From the NCBI RefSeq assembly GCF_001423765.1, contig NZ_LMPG01000012.1, positions 30,399-94,398 of the forward strand: DNA of 64,000 nucleotides. The letters are read 5' to 3'. Under the pieces are notes generated by a model. The model saw only the letters and a list, made by a program, of their open reading frames with translations, made no database searches and was not told the origin of the DNA. A program made the position numbers and the translations under genes. The stretch's first letter is position 1. Each line of letters starts with the position of its first letter. This DNA comes from Sphingomonas sp. Leaf343 (lineage in GTDB: Bacteria; Pseudomonadota; Alphaproteobacteria; Sphingomonadales; Sphingomonadaceae). Positions 44,407-55,465 of this stretch are shown piece after piece.

Positions 44407-47148
44407 ATGACCACGCGTATGCTGATCGACGCACGCCACCGGGAAGAAACCCGCGTGGCGGTCGTCCAGGGTAACCGGATCGAGGAATTCGATTTCGAGT
44501 CCGCCGAGCGCAAGCAGCTCAAGGGCAATATCTATCTCGCCAAGGTAACCCGCGTCGAGCCGTCGCTGCAGGCGGCGTTCATCGATTACGGCGGCAACCG
44601 TCACGGTTTCCTCGCCTTTTCGGAAATCCACCCGGATTACTACCAGATCCCCAAGGAGGATCGCGACGCGCTGCTGCGCGAAGAGGCGGAGCATGCGGCC
44701 GAGGAAGCCGCGTTGCGCGCCGAGCAGGACGATGACGACGATCATCATGATGATGGTCACGGCCATGATGACGATCACGATCACGATCATGACGACGACG
44801 ATCATGACGACCACGAAGAGGGCGACGGCGAGGCCGGCGGCGAGACCGACGGCACATCGAAGAAGCCGCGCGGGCAGAACGACGATCAGGTGGAGGCGCT
44901 GCGCCAGCGTCGCATGAACCTGCGCCGCCGCTACAAGATCCAGGACGTGATCCGCCGCCGTCAGGTGCTGCTGGTGCAGGTCGTGAAGGAAGAGCGCGGC
45001 AACAAGGGTGCGGCGCTGACGACGTACCTTTCGCTCGCCGGCCGCTATTGCGTGCTGATGCCGAACACGTCGCATGGTGGCGGCATCTCGCGGAAGATCT
45101 CGAACGCCGCCGATCGCAAGCGGCTGAAGACGATCATGGCCGATCTGGCGCTGCCGTCGTCGATGGGCTGCATCGTCCGCACCGCGGGCCTCCAGCGCAC
45201 ACGCACCGAGATCAAGCGCGACTTCGATTATCTGGCGCGTCTGTGGGACGAAATCCGGGACAAGACGCTGACGTCGTCGGCCCCCGCGCTGGTCTATGGC
45301 GACAGCGATCTCATCAAGCGCGCGATCCGCGACATCTACAACGCCGGCGTCGACGAGGTCGTGGTCGAGGGCGAGGAAGGCTATCGCCACGCCAAGGACT
45401 TCATGCGGCTGCTGATGCCGAGCCACGCAAAGAAGGTGAAGCAATACGCCGACGCCGTGCCGCTGTTCCAGCGCGCACACGTCGAAGACCAGCTGGCGGC
45501 GATGTACAACCCGGTCGTCCAGCTGAAATCGGGCGGCTACCTCGTCATCAACCCGACCGAGGCGTTGGTGTCGATCGACATCAACTCCGGGCGTTCTACC
45601 CGCGAGCACAACATCGAGCAGACCGCGACCGCGACCAATCTGGAAGCGGCGCAGGAGATCGCGCGCCAGTTGCGCCTGCGCGACATGGCCGGCCTCGTCG
45701 TCATCGACTTCATCGACATGGACAACGGGTCCAACGTCCGGAAGGTCGAGAAGGCGATGAAGGAGGCGCTGAAGAACGATCGCGCCCGCATCCAGGTCGG
45801 TCGCATCTCCAGCTTCGGCCTGATGGAAATGAGCCGCCAGCGGCTGCGCACCGGCGTGCTGGAAGCGTCCACGCGTCAATGCCCGCATTGCGAGGGTACG
45901 GGTCTGGTCCGCACGGCGTCGTCGGCGGGCCTGTCGGCGCTGCGCCTGATCGAGGACGAGGCTGCACGCGGTCGCGGCTCGCTGCTGACGCTGCGCGCGT
46001 CGCAGGAGGCGACGATCTACGTACTGAACCGCAAGCGCGGGGACATCGCCGAGATCGAGGATCGCTACGGCGTGCAGGTCGAGATCATCCCCGACCGCGA
46101 GGAAGAAGGCGCGCGCATGTCGGTCGAGGCTTCCGGCCCGCCACCCGCGCATGCGCCGAAGATCGACGAACTCATCATCGAGGAAGAAGAGGAAGAGATC
46201 TTCGACGAGGTCGAGATCGAGGAGGACGAGGAGGAAGAGGTCGTCGAGGCCCGCGCGCCGCGTCAGCCGCGCGAGCCACGAGGCGAAGACGAAAGCGAAG
46301 GCGAGCGCGGCAAGCGCCGTCGTCGCCGTCGCGGCCGTCGTGGCCGGGCGAAGGACGGCGAAGGTGCCGAGGGCGGCGATTCGATCGAGGCTTCGGACGA
46401 CGGTGTCGAACAGGTCGAGAGCGACGATGCGGTCGAGACCGTCGAAGCAGCGGACGCGGGTGACGAGCAGGCCGAGTTCGCGGGCGAGCAGCCGGCGGGC
46501 GAAGGCGGACGCCGTCGTCGCGGACGGCGCGGTCGTCGTGGCGGCCGTCGTCAGGAGGGCGGTGCCGAGGGTGCGGCCGAGACGAACGGCGATGTCGAGG
46601 AAGCGGCGGACGCGGGCGACTCCGGTCCGGTGACCAGCGCGCTGGCATTGGCCCCGGCCGAGCCGGTCGAGGTCGAGGCGGCTCCGGTCGCCCCCGAGGA
46701 GGCCGCGCCGAAGACGCGTCGTCGCCCGCGGGCGCGCGCTGCGGCTCCGGTCGAGGTGGCGGCTCCGGTGGCGGAAGCGGCTCCGGTCGAGGCTGCTCCG
46801 GCGGCCGACGACGAGCCTGCGCCGAAGCCGAAGCGGACGCGCAAGAAGAAGGCGGACGTGGAAGCTGCCGCCGAACCCGCGCCCGAGCCGGCTCCCGAAC
46901 CGGTGGCAGAGGAGGCTCCGGCCAAGCCGAAGCGGACACGCCGGAAAAAGGTCGACGCGGACGCTCCCGCCGAGGAAGCGCCTGCCGCCGCCGCTGCGCC
47001 GGTGTCGGACGCGCCTGCCGCTGCGCCGGTATCGGACGCGGATGCCGAGCCGGATCAGGTGCCGGCCGAACCGCTCGCCGGGGAAACCGACGACGCCCCC
47101 GCCGGTCCGCCGCGACGCGGCTGGTGGCAGCGGACCTTCGGCGCGTGA
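44407..47148 (+). CDS. rne: Ribonuclease E/G with an Asp/His insertion
   Basis: A 913-residue endoribonuclease, the core of RNA decay and rRNA processing. The S1 domain begins at FIDYGGNRHGFL. Residues 108-136 are an insertion of 29 residues made of 18 Asp, 9 His and 2 Gly, followed by an acidic stretch. The catalytic DNase I-like domain includes SIDINSGRSTREHNIE and VVIDFIDMDN with the metal-binding aspartates. The zinc-link cysteines lie in QCPHCEGTG. The C-terminal 270 residues are disordered, acidic, then Arg-rich (KRRRRRRGRRG) and Ala/Pro-rich with KPKRTRKKK repeats, the usual scaffold for a degradosome and RNA. Confidence 0.95.
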   Translation: MTTRMLIDARHREETRVAVVQGNRIEEFDFESAERKQLKGNIYLAKVTRVEPSLQAAFIDYGGNRHGFLAFSEIHPDYYQIPKEDRDALLREEAEHAAEEAALRAEQDDDDDHHDDGHGHDDDHDHDHDDDDHDDHEEGDGEAGGETDGTSKKPRGQNDDQVEALRQRRMNLRRRYKIQDVIRRRQVLLVQVVKEERGNKGAALTTYLSLAGRYCVLMPNTSHGGGISRKISNAADRKRLKTIMADLALPSSMGCIVRTAGLQRTRTEIKRDFDYLARLWDEIRDKTLTSSAPALVYGDSDLIKRAIRDIYNAGVDEVVVEGEEGYRHAKDFMRLLMPSHAKKVKQYADAVPLFQRAHVEDQLAAMYNPVVQLKSGGYLVINPTEALVSIDINSGRSTREHNIEQTATATNLEAAQEIARQLRLRDMAGLVVIDFIDMDNGSNVRKVEKAMKEALKNDRARIQVGRISSFGLMEMSRQRLRTGVLEASTRQCPHCEGTGLVRTASSAGLSALRLIEDEAARGRGSLLTLRASQEATIYVLNRKRGDIAEIEDRYGVQVEIIPDREEEGARMSVEASGPPPAHAPKIDELIIEEEEEEIFDEVEIEEDEEEEVVEARAPRQPREPRGEDESEGERGKRRRRRRGRRGRAKDGEGAEGGDSIEASDDGVEQVESDDAVETVEAADAGDEQAEFAGEQPAGEGGRRRRGRRGRRGGRRQEGGAEGAAETNGDVEEAADAGDSGPVTSALALAPAEPVEVEAAPVAPEEAAPKTRRRPRARAAAPVEVAAPVAEAAPVEAAPAADDEPAPKPKRTRKKKADVEAAAEPAPEPAPEPVAEEAPAKPKRTRRKKVDADAPAEEAPAAAAAPVSDAPAAAPVSDADAEPDQVPAEPLAGETDDAPAGPPRRGWWQRTFGA

Positions 47149-47154
47149 TGCCGG

Positions 47155-47186
47155 ACCGCCCCGTACTCGCAAGAGTGCGGGGCGGT
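47155..47186 (+). terminator. Intrinsic terminator of rne
   Basis: Stem ACCGCCCCG / CGGGGCGGT with an inner ACTC-GCAA-GAGT hairpin, seven bases after the stop codon, followed by TTTCGGTTT. This is a textbook rho-independent terminator. Confidence 0.85.
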
Positions 47187-47282
47187 TTCGGTTTGGCCGG
47201 CCCTTCACCCGCCGTTCAGCCGGCCCGGCCCATCGCGGCAGTCCGTTGATCCCGCCGGCCATTTAGCGGATACCCCATCCCG

Positions 47283-48638
47283 ATGACGCGTTTCGCCGCC
47301 TTGACCAGCCTTGCGATGGCGGCGTTGCTCTGGACGCAACCGGCGGCGGCGCAGTCGATCCTGCGCGATGCGGAGACGGAAAGCCTGTTCGCGGACATGT
47401 CCGCGCCGCTGATCGCCGCGGCGGGTCTGCGGCCGCGCGATGTGAAGATCGTGCTGGTCAACGACAACTCGATCAACGCCTTCGTCGCGGGCGGACAGAT
47501 CGTCTACATCCATTCGGGCCTGATCCAGGCGGCGAACAGCGCCAATCAGGTGCAGGGCGTGATCGCTCACGAACTGGGCCATATCGCGGACGGCCATGTG
47601 CTGTCGGGCGAGGCCGCGATGAAGCCGGCGATGAAGATATCGATCCTGTCGATGGTGCTTGGGCTGGCGGCGATCGCGGCCGGATCGGGCGAGGCGGGCG
47701 CGGGCATCATGGGCATGGGCCAGCAGGCGGCGATGGGCAATTACCTCGCCTTCAGCCGCGTGCAGGAAGCGACCGCGGACGCCTCCGCCGTCCGCTATCT
47801 CGACACCGCGGGCATTACCGGCAAGGGGATGCTGAGCTTCTTCAAGACGATGCAGCAGGATGAATATCGCTACGGCCTGTCGAACATCGATCCGTTCATG
47901 CAGAGCCATCCGCTGTCGGGCACGCGCATCCAGACGCTGACCGGGGACGTGCAGAAGTCGGGGGCCTATGACAAGGCACCGGACGCGGCGTTGCAGGAAC
48001 GATTCCGGCGCGTGCGCGCGAAGCTGGCCGGGTACGTCATGGACGCGCCGCGCACGCTGGCTGAATATCCGGAGACGGACCAGACGCTCTACGCGCAGTA
48101 CGCCCGCGCCTATGCGTATCACAAATCCGGATATCCCGAGAAAGCGGATGCGGAGGCGAATGCGCTGGTCGCGCGCGAACCGGCCAACCCGTATTTTCAG
48201 GAGATCAAGGGCCAGATCCTGCTGGAGGCGGGCAAGCCGCGCGCCGCGCTCGCGCCGCTCAGGCTGGCGGCGCAGGGATCGGGCAGCAATCCTCTGATCT
48301 CCACGACGCTGGGCCATGCGCTGATCGCGACCGACGACAAGGCGGACCTGCCCGAGGCGATCAGGGTGCTGCGTGTGGCGGTGCAACGCGACGACGAGAA
48401 TCCCTGGGGCTGGATGCAACTCGGCACCGCTTACGAGCGCACCGGCGACGAGCCGCGCGCCGCGCTCGCCACTGCCGAGCGCGCGAGCATGATGGGCGAC
48501 CAGCGCACCGCCATCGCCTCCGCCAGATATGCAATGGCCAACATCCCCTCGAACACACCCGACTGGATTCGCGCGCAGGACATCGCGATGACATCCAGCG
48601 ACGCGTTCGCGGGTGAAAAGAAGAAGAAACGCCGGTGA
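47283..48638 (+). CDS. M48 metalloprotease with TPR-like C-terminus (BepA-like)
   Basis: A 451-residue periplasmic protein. The signal peptide ends AAAQ. The zinc motif HELGH has ligands H96 and H100, with catalytic E97; the third ligand is E162 in VQEATADAS. Residues 250-440 are helical repeats of the tetratricopeptide kind (QTLYAQYARAYAYHKSG, NPWGWMQLGTAYERTG). Such proteins (BepA/YfgC) act on outer-membrane proteins such as LptD that stall during assembly. It overlaps the DsbA-like gene by 4 bases (GTGA). Confidence 0.9.
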   Translation: MTRFAALTSLAMAALLWTQPAAAQSILRDAETESLFADMSAPLIAAAGLRPRDVKIVLVNDNSINAFVAGGQIVYIHSGLIQAANSANQVQGVIAHELGHIADGHVLSGEAAMKPAMKISILSMVLGLAAIAAGSGEAGAGIMGMGQQAAMGNYLAFSRVQEATADASAVRYLDTAGITGKGMLSFFKTMQQDEYRYGLSNIDPFMQSHPLSGTRIQTLTGDVQKSGAYDKAPDAALQERFRRVRAKLAGYVMDAPRTLAEYPETDQTLYAQYARAYAYHKSGYPEKADAEANALVAREPANPYFQEIKGQILLEAGKPRAALAPLRLAAQGSGSNPLISTTLGHALIATDDKADLPEAIRVLRVAVQRDDENPWGWMQLGTAYERTGDEPRAALATAERASMMGDQRTAIASARYAMANIPSNTPDWIRAQDIAMTSSDAFAGEKKKKRR

Positions 48639-49321
48639 AAGCTCCGATATTGTTTGTGACCGCCGTCGCCGGCGGGCTGGTGGGGGCTGCCGCCACATAT
48701 CTGATCCCACGCGGTGACAGCGACGTTCGCGGGTATCTGATGGTGCACCCGGAGGTGATCCCCGAGGCGATGCGCCGCTTGCAGGAAAAGGAGGCGGGCA
48801 AGTCCGTCGCCGCCAATCGCGATGCGATCACCACGCCATTCGCTGGTGCGTGGGCCGGCAATCCGAAGGCGGATGTGACGCTGGTCGAATATTACGATTA
48901 TAACTGCGGCTATTGCCGCGCGAGCCTGCCCGCGGTCCGGCAGTTGCTGGCTGACGACCCGAACCTGCGGATCGTGTTCCGCGAGTTGCCGGTGCTGGCT
49001 GACAGCAGCCGCGATGCCGCGCGGATCAGCCTGGTTGCGGCGGCGCAGGGGAAGTTTTCCCCGTTTCACGACGCGCTCTATGCAGGTGGCCCGGTGTCGA
49101 CCGACAGCATCGCCGCCGCCGCGCGAACCGCAGGCGTGGATACCGGCAACCTGTCGACCATCGCGCCGAAGGTCGATGCGGAGATCGCCAGCAACCTCGA
49201 TACCGCAGCGAAGCTGGGGATCACCGGTACGCCGAGCTGGGTGGTCGGCGACCGGGTGATGTCGGGGGCGTTCCCGATCGAGGACCTGAAGCGCGCGATC
49301 GCGGAGGCGCGGGCGGGATAG
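48635..49321 (+). CDS. DsbA-family thioredoxin-like protein
   Basis: A 228-residue protein with an N-terminal membrane or signal segment ([22 protein letters not shown]). The active site is C91-G-Y-C94 in [17 protein letters not shown], and the cis-proline loop is [11 protein letters not shown]. It is of the DsbA/Com1 type and should form or reduce disulfides in the periplasm. It starts at a GTG inside the stop of the M48 gene, so the two are translated together. Confidence 0.9.
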   Translation: MKAPILFVTAVAGGLVGAAATYLIPRGDSDVRGYLMVHPEVIPEAMRRLQEKEAGKSVAANRDAITTPFAGAWAGNPKADVTLVEYYDYNCGYCRASLPAVRQLLADDPNLRIVFRELPVLADSSRDAARISLVAAAQGKFSPFHDALYAGGPVSTDSIAAAARTAGVDTGNLSTIAPKVDAEIASNLDTAAKLGITGTPSWVVGDRVMSGAFPIEDLKRAIAEARAG

Positions 49322-49433
49322 CCGCCAGCTCGCCGACGCTCCACCCGCCCCTCGTCCGGAGGGAGGAGTTTGGCATTTGCGCCACCCCCCTCCCCCGCTA
49401 AGACACCGCCAACAACCCAATAAGGGGACAGAC

Positions 49434-50369
<936 letters not shown>

Positions 50370-50381
50370 CGGTACAACGAT

Positions 50382-50468
50382 CGTCATGCCCGGGCATCCA
50401 CGGTACCGCGTACAAAGCGCACGAGAGGCCTGTCGGACGGTGGATGCCGGGACCAGCCCGGCATGACG
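50382..50468. repeat. REP-like palindrome between ABC genes
   Basis: Left arm CGTCATGCCCGGGCATCCA and right arm TGGATGCCGGGACC...GCCCGGCATGACG form an imperfect hairpin around ACGGTACCGCG. It fills the gap between the ABC ATPase stop and the permease start, inside an operon. Similar TCATGCCCGG motifs occur at 26779. Copies like this are widely scattered in alphaproteobacteria. Confidence 0.75.
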
Positions 50469-50490
50469 ACAAGATTGGGGGCGCAACCGC

Positions 50491-51252
50491 ATGAACCTGC
50501 ACGGCATATGGGCGATCTATCGCTTTGAGATGGCGCGGTTCGGGCGGACGATCTGGACCAGCCTGATGGTGCCCGTCATCACCACGTCGCTCTACTTCAT
50601 CGTGTTCGGATCGGCGATCGGGTCGCAGATGCGGGAAGTGTCGGGTGTGCCGTACGGGGCGTTCATCGTCCCCGGGCTGATGCTGCTCGCGATCTTTTCG
50701 GAGAGCATCCTGAACGCGTCGCTCGGCATCTACATGCCGAAATTTACCGGCACGATCTACGAGTTGCTGTCCGCGCCGCTGTCGCCTCTGGAGACGGTGC
50801 TGGGCTATGTCGGGGCCGCGACGACCAAGTCGGTGGTGATCGGCCTCGTCATCTTCGCGACCGCGCATCTGTTCGTCGACCTGCCGATCGCGCATCCGTT
50901 CGCGATGATCGCCTATCTGGTGCTGGTCGCGGCGACATTCTGCATGTTCGGGTTCGCCATCGGCATCTGGGCGAAGGGATTCGAACAGTTGCAGGTCATC
51001 CCGCTGCTGGTCGTCACCCCTCTCACCTTTCTCGGTGGCGCATTTTATTCGGTGACGATCCTGCCGGAGCCGTGGCGGTCGATCACGCTGTTCAATCCGG
51101 TCGTCTATCTCATCAACGGCTTCCGCTGGACGTTCTTCGGGACGAGCGATGTCGGCGTGGGCATCAGTCTGGCGGTGACGGCGGGCTTCTTCGCGGCGTG
51201 CCTGACATGGATCGGGTGGATCTTCCGGACCGGGTGGCGGCTGAAGAGCTGA
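50491..51252 (+). CDS. ABC-2 transporter permease
   Basis: A 253-residue inner-membrane protein with six helices. The pattern ending [33 protein letters not shown] and [36 protein letters not shown] is that of the YadH/NodJ type. It partners with the upstream ATPase to export an unknown compound. The repeat between them does not disrupt the pair. A hairpin at 51268 lies shortly after its stop; the convergent tamB gene ends at 51350. Confidence 0.9.
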   Translation: MNLHGIWAIYRFEMARFGRTIWTSLMVPVITTSLYFIVFGSAIGSQMREVSGVPYGAFIVPGLMLLAIFSESILNASLGIYMPKFTGTIYELLSAPLSPLETVLGYVGAATTKSVVIGLVIFATAHLFVDLPIAHPFAMIAYLVLVAATFCMFGFAIGIWAKGFEQLQVIPLLVVTPLTFLGGAFYSVTILPEPWRSITLFNPVVYLINGFRWTFFGTSDVGVGISLAVTAGFFAACLTWIGWIFRTGWRLKS

Positions 51253-51267
51253 AGCTCAGCCCCCGTT

Positions 51268-51296
51268 CGGCCTGAGCCTGGTGGAGGGTCAGGCCG
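51268..51296. terminator. Hairpin between the ABC permease and tamB
   Basis: Arms CGGCCTGA and TCAGGCCG pair around a 13-base loop between convergent genes. No T-run follows, so it may be a bidirectional, imperfect terminator. Confidence 0.45.
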
Positions 51297-51349
51297 CCGA
51301 AGTCCGTCCTCCGTGATAGGTGCTTCGACGGCGCCCAGCACGAACGGGT

Positions 51350-54300
51350 TCAATAATCCTTCGACACCCGCACGTTGGCGCTCTGGCGGCCCAGCGTCGA
51401 GATACTCGACAGCAGCGACAGCCAGCGCGTGACCTGAAACTCGACCTGCGTAGCGGAATAGCCCTGACCGTCGGTGACGATCTCCGCATAGAGCCGCCGC
51501 GTGACGAACTTGCCCGCGGCGACCGACGTCCCCTGCCCGGTCTGCGGATCGGCGGGCAGGATGCGCAGCCGGTCCAGCCCCGCCGCCCGGCGCAGCGCGT
51601 TGATCGGGTTGAGGCCGGTGCCGCCATTCTGCAACGCCGACACCGCCGCCGCGAGTTGCAGCGCCTCCGGTGCGGACAGGTTGGTGATCGAGGTGCCGAA
51701 CAGCAGCCGCGACAACAATTCGTCCTCGGGCAAGGCAGGCACGCTGGTGAAGCTGATCTCCGGCTTCAGCGCGGTGCCGGCGACGCGGATGCTGGCGTTC
51801 AGGCCGGTAGTGTCGGCATTCGCCTGAATGTCCAGCGCCGGGTTGGCAGGGGTTTCGCCGCCGAAGCGGATGACGCCGCGCTCCAGTTCGAAATCGCGCC
51901 CCGCAAACTCCACGTCGCCGCGGATCAGGTTCGCGCGGCCGGTGATCGCCGGGTTGGTCGGCTGGCCGCCGATGCGGATGTTCGCGGCCCATTCGCTGGT
52001 CAGGCCAAGGCCGCTGACCATGACGCCACCCGACGCCTTCGCCCCGAGATCGAGCGTCCACGGCGCGGCCGGCCGGTCCTCCTCGCCGTCGCCGCCGGGT
52101 ACGTTGATTTCCCGCACGTTCAGCTTCGGCGCGGCGGTGGCGGCGGTCGCCTGACCGAGGCGGTAGCGGGCGCGATTGAGGACGACGTCGCCGGAGATCG
52201 TGCCGCCGGTGCCGGTCGACAGGAAGCGCAGCGGCCCGGTGACGGTCGCGCCGATATCGTCGCGCGCGATCATCACGGCATTCTGCGCGTTCAGGCGGAT
52301 GTCGAGCCCGATTCCGGTCGGCGCGGCGAAGTCGAACTGGCCGCTGCCCTCCACCCGACCGCCCTTGCCCGCATCTGCGGAGAATCGCTCGATCGCAAGA
52401 CGGGAGCCGGCGAAGCGGCCGCTGGCCTGCACGCCGGTCAGCAGCGTACCCGTGGTGGCGCTCTCGATCCGCGCGCCGCTGGCGTTCAGTGCCCCCCGGA
52501 TCAGCGGCTGCGCGAGGCTTCCGGTCACGTCCGCGCCGATCGATACGGGGCCGGACAGGTCGAACAACTCCACGCCGGTCAGCCGCCACAGCGCATCGGC
52601 GGGACCGGCATAGCGTAGCTGCGCGAAGAGGTTCGCGTCGGCGAGGCGGCGGATCAGGCTGCCTTGGCCGAGCGGCGACAGTTGCGCCTGCGCCCGGCCG
52701 ATCGTCTTGCCGCCCGACGCCAAAACCGCGCGCAGGCCGGCGCGATCGGCGCGCAACACGCCCGCGACGCCGATGTCGATCGGCGCGGAGGTGAGGACGA
52801 GGCCGGATCGGGTGACACCGCGCAGCGTCATGTCGATCCGCCCGGTCGGCGGACCGTTCGCGGCGGCGGAATAGTCGAGCGTCCCCGACGCGGTGCCGCC
52901 GAGTCCCAGCCCCGCAAAACCGATGTCGAGGATCGCGAGCGGCATCCGCTCCACGCTTGCCTCCACCGCCAGTCCACCGGGGCTGGAGCGCCCGGACAGC
53001 TTCGCCTCGCCGCCCGCGAAGGACAGGCGGGTCGGGGCAAGCCGCCAGCCGTCGCCGTCGCGGGTGACGATGGCAGGCGTGATAAGCTGGATGGGCCGGC
53101 GATCGAGCGTGCCCTGCCCCGCGACGGTGTAGCCGTCGGCGCGGACCTGCGTCACGGTGCGCAGGTCGAAGGCGCGGCCGCGGGACCCGGCGATCGCGGC
53201 GCGCACCTCGCCCAGACCGTCGACGAGCTTCGCAGTCCCGCCGAACCGCGCGAGCGAGAGGCCGCCGTAGCGCAACCCCTGGCCGCTGGCGGTCGCATCG
53301 ATCGTCTGGCCGGCGGGATCGAGCAACATCACGAGGTCGAGCTTGCCCTGACGCAGCGTCACACCCTCGAACGCGGCGTTGCGCGCCGATAGATGCGCCT
53401 CGATCCGCTGGACGGTGCCGACGGGGCGGAACAGCAGTTCGCCGTCGAATCCGCCGCCCGCGACCGCGAGCCGTCCGTCGAAACCGCCGGTGACGATCGC
53501 GAGATCGCCACGCGCACGGGTGCCGGCGACGTCCAGCGCGGCGATCGACACCGTCGCGCCCGGACCGCGCGGCAGCAGGATCGCGCCGGTGGTGGTGAAC
53601 GGGCCGAGGCGGGAGCGGCCGGCGGCGCGGAACGCGAAGCCCTGCGGCGTGGGATCGAGGTGGGCGATTAGGTCGCGAAGACCCAGTGCCTTGTTCGGCC
53701 GGGCCAGCTTCAGGTCGATCGTCGGCTTTTCGATGCGGCCGTCCAGCACCAGCGTCAGCGGACCATAGGTCCCCTGCGTGCCCGCGCCTTCGAAATGGAA
53801 GGTGCCGTCGCGGCGGCGATAACCGTTGCCGGACAGCGTCAGTTGCGGCGAGACGAGCCGCGCGCCCCGGAAGTGGAGGATGCCGTCCGCGGTCCGCTCC
53901 AGCCCGGTATCGATGCGCGGCAGGCCACCGGTCAGCGAGCGGAAGAACGCGTTGTCGAGCCGGCGCACCTGCGCCTGTCCACGCCCGACGATTCGCGTAC
54001 CGCGGCCGTTCGGACCGGGCACGACCTGAAGCCGCGAGGTGACGTCGACGATGCCGATGCCGGGGATCAGATAGCGGCCGAGCCGGCCGTTGAGCCCGGC
54101 CTCGAACCGGCCGGTGCGCAGGTCGAGCGACAGGTCGATCAGCCCGGACAGCTTGTCGGACCGCAGTTTCAGTGCGGTGCCGGTCAGCGTCGGCGGCGCG
54201 AGGACCAGCACGCCATCGACCGACAGGTTGCGCAGGATGCCGCCCGCGACGTCGCCGACGCCGGTCACGCGGGCGGCGGCGACGCGAACCGGCACGCGTG

Positions 54301-55465
54301 CGGGCGTTTTCGACAGGCGGCCCGCGCCCGCGGCACGGAACGTCTCGAACCCGGTATTGTCGAACGACAGCCGGTCGGCGGCGATCCGCCAGTCGTAGCG
54401 CGCGGTGGCGAACGGCCCGTCGAGGATCGCGCGCAACGCGATCCCCTGCCCGCCCATGTTCCCGAACAGCGAGGCCGGACGCAGCAGCCGCGCGGCGATA
54501 CGGACGTTGCGCCAGGCGTTCGCTCCCAGGTCGACAGTACCGGTCGTCTCGACCGCCAGCGCGGCGGACCGCAGGTTCAGCGCCCCCTCCAGCCGGCGGT
54601 CGGCGAAAGTCGCCGATCCGTTGATCGCGACGCGCGGGCTGGTCAGCCGCTGCGCCTTGCCGGTCAGCAGCGATGCCGGCGTCAGCGACCCCGACAATGC
54701 GTAGCGGCCGGAGGTGGCCGCCAGCGCGAGGTCGGCGACGCGGGTGCCGCGCGCGGTCGCGACCGCGGTGCCGCGCCACTGCGCCCAGCGACCGTCGCCC
54801 GTCACGGTCAGTTCGATCGGTCCGGCGACGCCGGCGGCCTTCGCGAGCGCGCCGCCAGCCGCCCCCGTGGCGCGGACGTCGATATCGAACCGGTCGCGGT
54901 CCGGCTGCGCGTCGATCGACAGCGCGAGCCGGTCGCTGCCGGCGACCGCCGCGTCGATCTTGACCAGCGCACGGCCGGAGCGGATGTCCGCCTGCCCGAC
55001 GACGCGCGCCGCACGCTCGCGGCCGAGGACCGGGCGGGCAAGGATCAGGCGGCCGACGTCGAGCCGCCCGATCAGGATATCGAAATCGGGCAGGATCGGC
55101 GATTGCCGCCCCGTCTTTCGCGTCTGCGGGACATGCTCCAGCACCGCCTGTGGTACGACCAGCCGGTCGATCGCGAGTTCGTTCGACAACCAGCGCAACG
55201 GCTGCCAGTCCAGTTCCACCTGCGGCGCGCGGAAGACGAGGCCCTTCAGATCGTAGACGCGCAGATCGGTCAGCCGCGTCTCGCCGTACAGCGATCCGTC
55301 GATCCGCCCGACCGAGAAGCGCAGGCCGTTCGCGGCGCGGATCTTGCCGATGCGTTCCGCGACGAGGCCATGGCCCCAGGGCGTATCGACCAGCACCAGC
55401 ACCGCCGCCGCCAGCGCCATCAGGCCGGCGATAATGCCGACGATCCAGCGCACGGCCCTCGTCAA
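51350..55465 (-). CDS. tamB: Translocation and assembly module protein TamB
   Basis: A 1371-residue protein with an N-terminal inner-membrane anchor (RWIVGIIAGLMALAAAVLVLV) and a long periplasmic part made of beta-rich repeats (DUF490 at the C-terminus, ending SANVRVSKDY). The repeats have the AsmA/TamB style with many short hydrophobic strands such as LDLGANAWRNVRIAARLL. It spans the periplasm and works with TamA in moving phospholipids or outer-membrane proteins. The start is a TTG overlapping the tamA stop (TTGA). It is unusually rich in Gly, Ala and Arg. Confidence 0.9.
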   Translation of the reverse strand: MTRAVRWIVGIIAGLMALAAAVLVLVDTPWGHGLVAERIGKIRAANGLRFSVGRIDGSLYGETRLTDLRVYDLKGLVFRAPQVELDWQPLRWLSNELAIDRLVVPQAVLEHVPQTRKTGRQSPILPDFDILIGRLDVGRLILARPVLGRERAARVVGQADIRSGRALVKIDAAVAGSDRLALSIDAQPDRDRFDIDVRATGAAGGALAKAAGVAGPIELTVTGDGRWAQWRGTAVATARGTRVADLALAATSGRYALSGSLTPASLLTGKAQRLTSPRVAINGSATFADRRLEGALNLRSAALAVETTGTVDLGANAWRNVRIAARLLRPASLFGNMGGQGIALRAILDGPFATARYDWRIAADRLSFDNTGFETFRAAGAGRLSKTPARVPVRVAAARVTGVGDVAGGILRNLSVDGVLVLAPPTLTGTALKLRSDKLSGLIDLSLDLRTGRFEAGLNGRLGRYLIPGIGIVDVTSRLQVVPGPNGRGTRIVGRGQAQVRRLDNAFFRSLTGGLPRIDTGLERTADGILHFRGARLVSPQLTLSGNGYRRRDGTFHFEGAGTQGTYGPLTLVLDGRIEKPTIDLKLARPNKALGLRDLIAHLDPTPQGFAFRAAGRSRLGPFTTTGAILLPRGPGATVSIAALDVAGTRARGDLAIVTGGFDGRLAVAGGGFDGELLFRPVGTVQRIEAHLSARNAAFEGVTLRQGKLDLVMLLDPAGQTIDATASGQGLRYGGLSLARFGGTAKLVDGLGEVRAAIAGSRGRAFDLRTVTQVRADGYTVAGQGTLDRRPIQLITPAIVTRDGDGWRLAPTRLSFAGGEAKLSGRSSPGGLAVEASVERMPLAILDIGFAGLGLGGTASGTLDYSAAANGPPTGRIDMTLRGVTRSGLVLTSAPIDIGVAGVLRADRAGLRAVLASGGKTIGRAQAQLSPLGQGSLIRRLADANLFAQLRYAGPADALWRLTGVELFDLSGPVSIGADVTGSLAQPLIRGALNASGARIESATTGTLLTGVQASGRFAGSRLAIERFSADAGKGGRVEGSGQFDFAAPTGIGLDIRLNAQNAVMIARDDIGATVTGPLRFLSTGTGGTISGDVVLNRARYRLGQATAATAAPKLNVREINVPGGDGEEDRPAAPWTLDLGAKASGGVMVSGLGLTSEWAANIRIGGQPTNPAITGRANLIRGDVEFAGRDFELERGVIRFGGETPANPALDIQANADTTGLNASIRVAGTALKPEISFTSVPALPEDELLSRLLFGTSITNLSAPEALQLAAAVSALQNGGTGLNPINALRRAAGLDRLRILPADPQTGQGTSVAAGKFVTRRLYAEIVTDGQGYSATQVEFQVTRWLSLLSSISTLGRQSANVRVSKDY

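Noticed and set aside
44404..47262. 952-codon frame on the minus strand
   Set aside because: Antisense to rne; repetitive composition mirrors the rne low-complexity tail.
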